64,000 bases of DNA, taken from assembly GCA_003161615.1 (NCBI GenBank), contig PMOB01000026.1, positions 100,108-164,107 of the forward strand, written 5' to 3'. This document shows, piece by piece, positions 62,012-64,000 of this stretch (positions within the stretch are counted from its first letter, which is position 1; each line of letters starts with the position of its first letter). The position numbers were made by a program, and so were the translations under genes. The notes beneath the pieces were generated by a model. It saw nothing but the letters and a program-made list of their open reading frames with translations, was not told where the DNA came from and did not search any database. The DNA comes from Actinomycetota bacterium (lineage in GTDB: Bacteria; Actinomycetota; Thermoleophilia; Gaiellales; Gaiellaceae).

Positions 62012-63594
62012 CCGCGAGAATCCTCGTCCGCGAGACGATCGCGGAGGCGGGCATCGAGCTTCTCCGCGAGCGCTTCGACGTGGACGTCGATCCGGAGAGC
62101 CCGCTCGAGGAGATCATCGGCGGCTACGACGCGATCGTCGTCCGCTCCCAGACGCTGCTCACCGCCGACCTGATCGAGCGCGCCACGCGGCTGAAGGTGA
62201 TCGGACGCGCCGGCGTGGGCGTCGACAACGTCGACGTCGAAGCGGCGACCCGGCGCGGGATCGTCGTCGCCAACGCGCCGGAGTCGACCGTCGTCTCTGC
62301 CGCCGAGCACACGATCGGCCTGCTCGTCGCGCTTGCCCGCCACATCCCGCAGGCGCACGCCGCGCTCAAGCAAGGCCGCTGGGAACGGAGCGCGTACGGC
62401 GGCATCGAGCTCGCCGGCAAGACGCTCGGCGTGCTCGGCTTCGGCCGGATCGGCCAGCAGGTCGCGCGGCGCGCGCTCGGCCTTGGGATGCGCGTCGTCG
62501 CCTACGACCCGTTCGTCGCTCCGGAGCGGTTCCGCGAGCTCGGCGCGGAGCGGATCGAGACGCTCGGCGCCGCGTACGCGGCGGCCGACTTCCTCACTCT
62601 CCACCTGCCGCTCAACTCCGAGACGCGCGGCTCGCTCGACGCGGCAGCGTTCGCGGCGATGCGCGACGGCGTTCGAGTGATCAACGCCGCCCGCGGCGAG
62701 CTCGTCGACGAGGACGCCCTCCTCGAGGCGCTGCGCTCGGGCAAGGTTGCGGGCGCGGCGCTCGACGTCTTCTCGACCGAGCCGTACTCCGGTCCGCTCC
62801 TCGAGCTCGACAGCGTCGTCGTCACACCGCACCTGGCGGCCTCGACCGGCGAGGCGCAGGATCGCGCCGGCGTCATCGTCGCCGAGCAGGTTGCGGCGGC
62901 GCTCGAGGGAGGGCTCGTTACGAACGCGGTCAACATCCCGGTGATCGGCGCCGAGGACCTCGAAGTGCTCGGGCCGTATCTCCCGCTCGCCGCCCGGCTC
63001 GGCCGCATCGCGATGGAGCTCGCCGACGGGGTCGCCGAGGAGATCACGATCACCGCCTACGGCGGCCTCGCGGAGTACGACACGCGCCTCCTCACTGTCG
63101 CCGCGCTCAACGGCGCTTTCCAGGGGCGGGCCGACCGGCCGGTCAACTACGTCAATGCGCCGCTGATCGCCGCCGAGCGCGGGGTGGAGGTGCGGGAGGA
63201 GCGGTCGCGCTCGGCGCGCGACTACACGAACCTCGTCCGCGTCGAAGTGCAGGCGGGAGGCTCGCGCTGGCATGTGGCCGGCACGACGATCGGCAGCGAC
63301 AACCGGCCGTGGCTCGTCAACGTGCTCGGCTTCGAGATCGAGCTGGAGCTTGCACCGCTGTTCGTTCTCTGCCGCTACGACGACGTGCCCGGAGTGATCG
63401 GCCGCGTCGGGACGCTCTTCGGCGAGGCCGGGATCAACATCGCAGGAATGACCGTCTCTCGCGGCGGCCGCGGCGGGAAGGCTCTGATGGTGCTGACGGT
63501 CGACTCGCGACCGCCTCCCGAGCTCGTCGAGCGGCTCCGCAGCGAGGGCTTCGACGAGGCGCGCGTCCTCGAGCTCGGTCCCGTGGCGGGCTAG
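62008..63594 (+). CDS. serA: Phosphoglycerate dehydrogenase (long form with ACT domain)
   Basis: A 528-residue type-1-like PGDH starting at GTG 62008. The NAD domain holds GVGVDNVDVEAATRRGIVV, GVLGFGRIGQQVARRAL and catalytic Arg (INAARGELV), Glu (DVFSTEP) and His (VTPHLAASTGEA). An intervening domain (about 315-450) precedes the C-terminal ACT domain (DVPGVIGRVGTLFGEAGINIAGM, in pieces). This long form, as in Mycobacterium, is usually feedback-inhibited by serine. Reaction: 3-phosphoglycerate to 3-phosphohydroxypyruvate. Its stop shares CTAG with the convergent small gene. Confidence 0.95.
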   Translation: MTARILVRETIAEAGIELLRERFDVDVDPESPLEEIIGGYDAIVVRSQTLLTADLIERATRLKVIGRAGVGVDNVDVEAATRRGIVVANAPESTVVSAAEHTIGLLVALARHIPQAHAALKQGRWERSAYGGIELAGKTLGVLGFGRIGQQVARRALGLGMRVVAYDPFVAPERFRELGAERIETLGAAYAAADFLTLHLPLNSETRGSLDAAAFAAMRDGVRVINAARGELVDEDALLEALRSGKVAGAALDVFSTEPYSGPLLELDSVVVTPHLAASTGEAQDRAGVIVAEQVAAALEGGLVTNAVNIPVIGAEDLEVLGPYLPLAARLGRIAMELADGVAEEITITAYGGLAEYDTRLLTVAALNGAFQGRADRPVNYVNAPLIAAERGVEVREERSRSARDYTNLVRVEVQAGGSRWHVAGTTIGSDNRPWLVNVLGFEIELELAPLFVLCRYDDVPGVIGRVGTLFGEAGINIAGMTVSRGGRGGKALMVLTVDSRPPPELVERLRSEGFDEARVLELGPVAG

Positions 63595-63944
63595 GTCTCG
63601 CTCGGTGCGGCGCCGCCGCCGCGCCGGCGCGGATCGAGCCGCACGACCGTCCGTCGTACAGCCGCCTGCACCTTCTCCACCACGTGGAAGTGCCCGTGCG
63701 TCGCGACGACCCGCTCGATGTCGGGCGCCTCGTGGCCCGGCACGAGGAGGAACGTCGTCGGCTTGGCGCGCACGCTCTCATACTCCTCGAGGCTCGCTGA
63801 TACCCGTTCCGTGCAGTTCGGGTCCGCGCACTCGCACACGAACTCGGTGCGCTCGACGTCGAACAGCTCGGCGCTCTCGGCTATTCGCTCGTTCACATCC
63901 CGGAAGAGCGCCTCGTTCAAGGCGCGCCGCTCATTGGTTGTCAC
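63591..63944 (-). CDS. Conserved-type hypothetical with CxC/C motif
   Basis: A 117-residue protein starting at GTG 63944 (VTTNERRALNEALFRDVNERI) after GGAGGAGA. Cys residues in FVCECADPNC make a CxC-x4-C knuckle that probably binds zinc. The remainder is alpha-beta with VSASLEEYESVR and HFHVVEKVQAAVRR, ending in a basic, Gly-rich tail. The NEALFRDVNERI start and CEC knuckle occur in short proteins of Thermoleophilia-like genomes, to my recollection. Function unknown. Confidence 0.72.
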   Translation of the reverse strand: MTTNERRALNEALFRDVNERIAESAELFDVERTEFVCECADPNCTERVSASLEEYESVRAKPTTFLLVPGHEAPDIERVVATHGHFHVVEKVQAAVRRTVVRLDPRRRGGGAAPSET

Positions 63945-64000
63945 ACTCTCCTCCCTTGGCCGTGTTGTCAGAAAGTGAACGCACGGCGGCCGCGTAGGGT

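Overview
The window reads as one chromosomal stretch of a very high-GC actinobacterium, most likely a Thermoleophilia (Gaiellales/Solirubrobacterales-type) lineage. This is inferred from the extreme GC and GTG/TTG start use, the deazaflavin (F420) enzyme families, GatCAB, and many short lineage-type proteins. I see no transposase, integrase, phage or CRISPR gene. Coding density is extreme. No gene-free stretch exceeds about 165 bases; the largest gaps are the palindrome between gatC and gatA (53536-53698) and 60025-60183, where I see nothing clear. Many genes overlap by four bases, either as ATGA/GTGA starts in operons or as a shared CTAG at convergent stops. Many first genes have a TANNNT -10 element 6-7 bases before the start codon, which predicts leaderless mRNAs.

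Left part (1-24.5 kb): a partial methylcrotonoyl-CoA carboxylase beta subunit and a HAD protein; a dimethylglycine/sarcosine dehydrogenase-like flavoprotein followed by a choline-kinase-like protein; DNA polymerase IV; a tandem duplication of a secreted beta-helix protein, each copy with its own promoter and terminator; tRNA-Trp; a WhiG/FliA-type sigma factor; an EF-G-like GTPase; a PadR regulator with a His-rich small protein; HtrA; an aldehyde dehydrogenase with a Nif3-like domain and RNase H; tRNA-Gly; envelope enzymes (C39-like peptidase, GH26-like hydrolase, PBP2); and an omega-aminotransferase with a 52-residue zinc-ribbon protein overlapping its 3' end.

Centre (23-40 kb): a probable reductive pyrimidine (uracil/thymine) degradation region. 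It holds a four-gene ABC importer, dihydropyrimidinase, beta-ureidopropionase, beta-alanine-type aminotransferase and (methyl)malonate-semialdehyde dehydrogenase. Two F420-type oxidoreductases and an MFS carrier lie in the same run. No classical dihydropyrimidine dehydrogenase is present, so the luciferase-like F420 enzyme at 36.9 kb is a candidate for the missing first step.

Right part (40-64 kb): a TasA-like secreted protein, an HpnA-like epimerase and a ydcSTUVW-like putrescine uptake/aminobutyraldehyde dehydrogenase operon. Next comes a diiron protein divergent from an ABM-domain protein. At 49-50.8 kb three atypical single-gene segments are separated by direct copies of a 22-28 base repeat, which looks like a gene-cassette array. 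Then follow a class-I-like HMG-CoA reductase, folD, a cold-shock gene and gatC-gatA-(86-residue ORF)-gatB, with a 162-base imperfect palindrome exactly filling the gatC/gatA gap. After these come a ribbon-helix-helix/DUF4097/MFS operon with a visible operator, an Rpf-like lytic protein, and a serine-biosynthesis pair (class V aminotransferase with serA).
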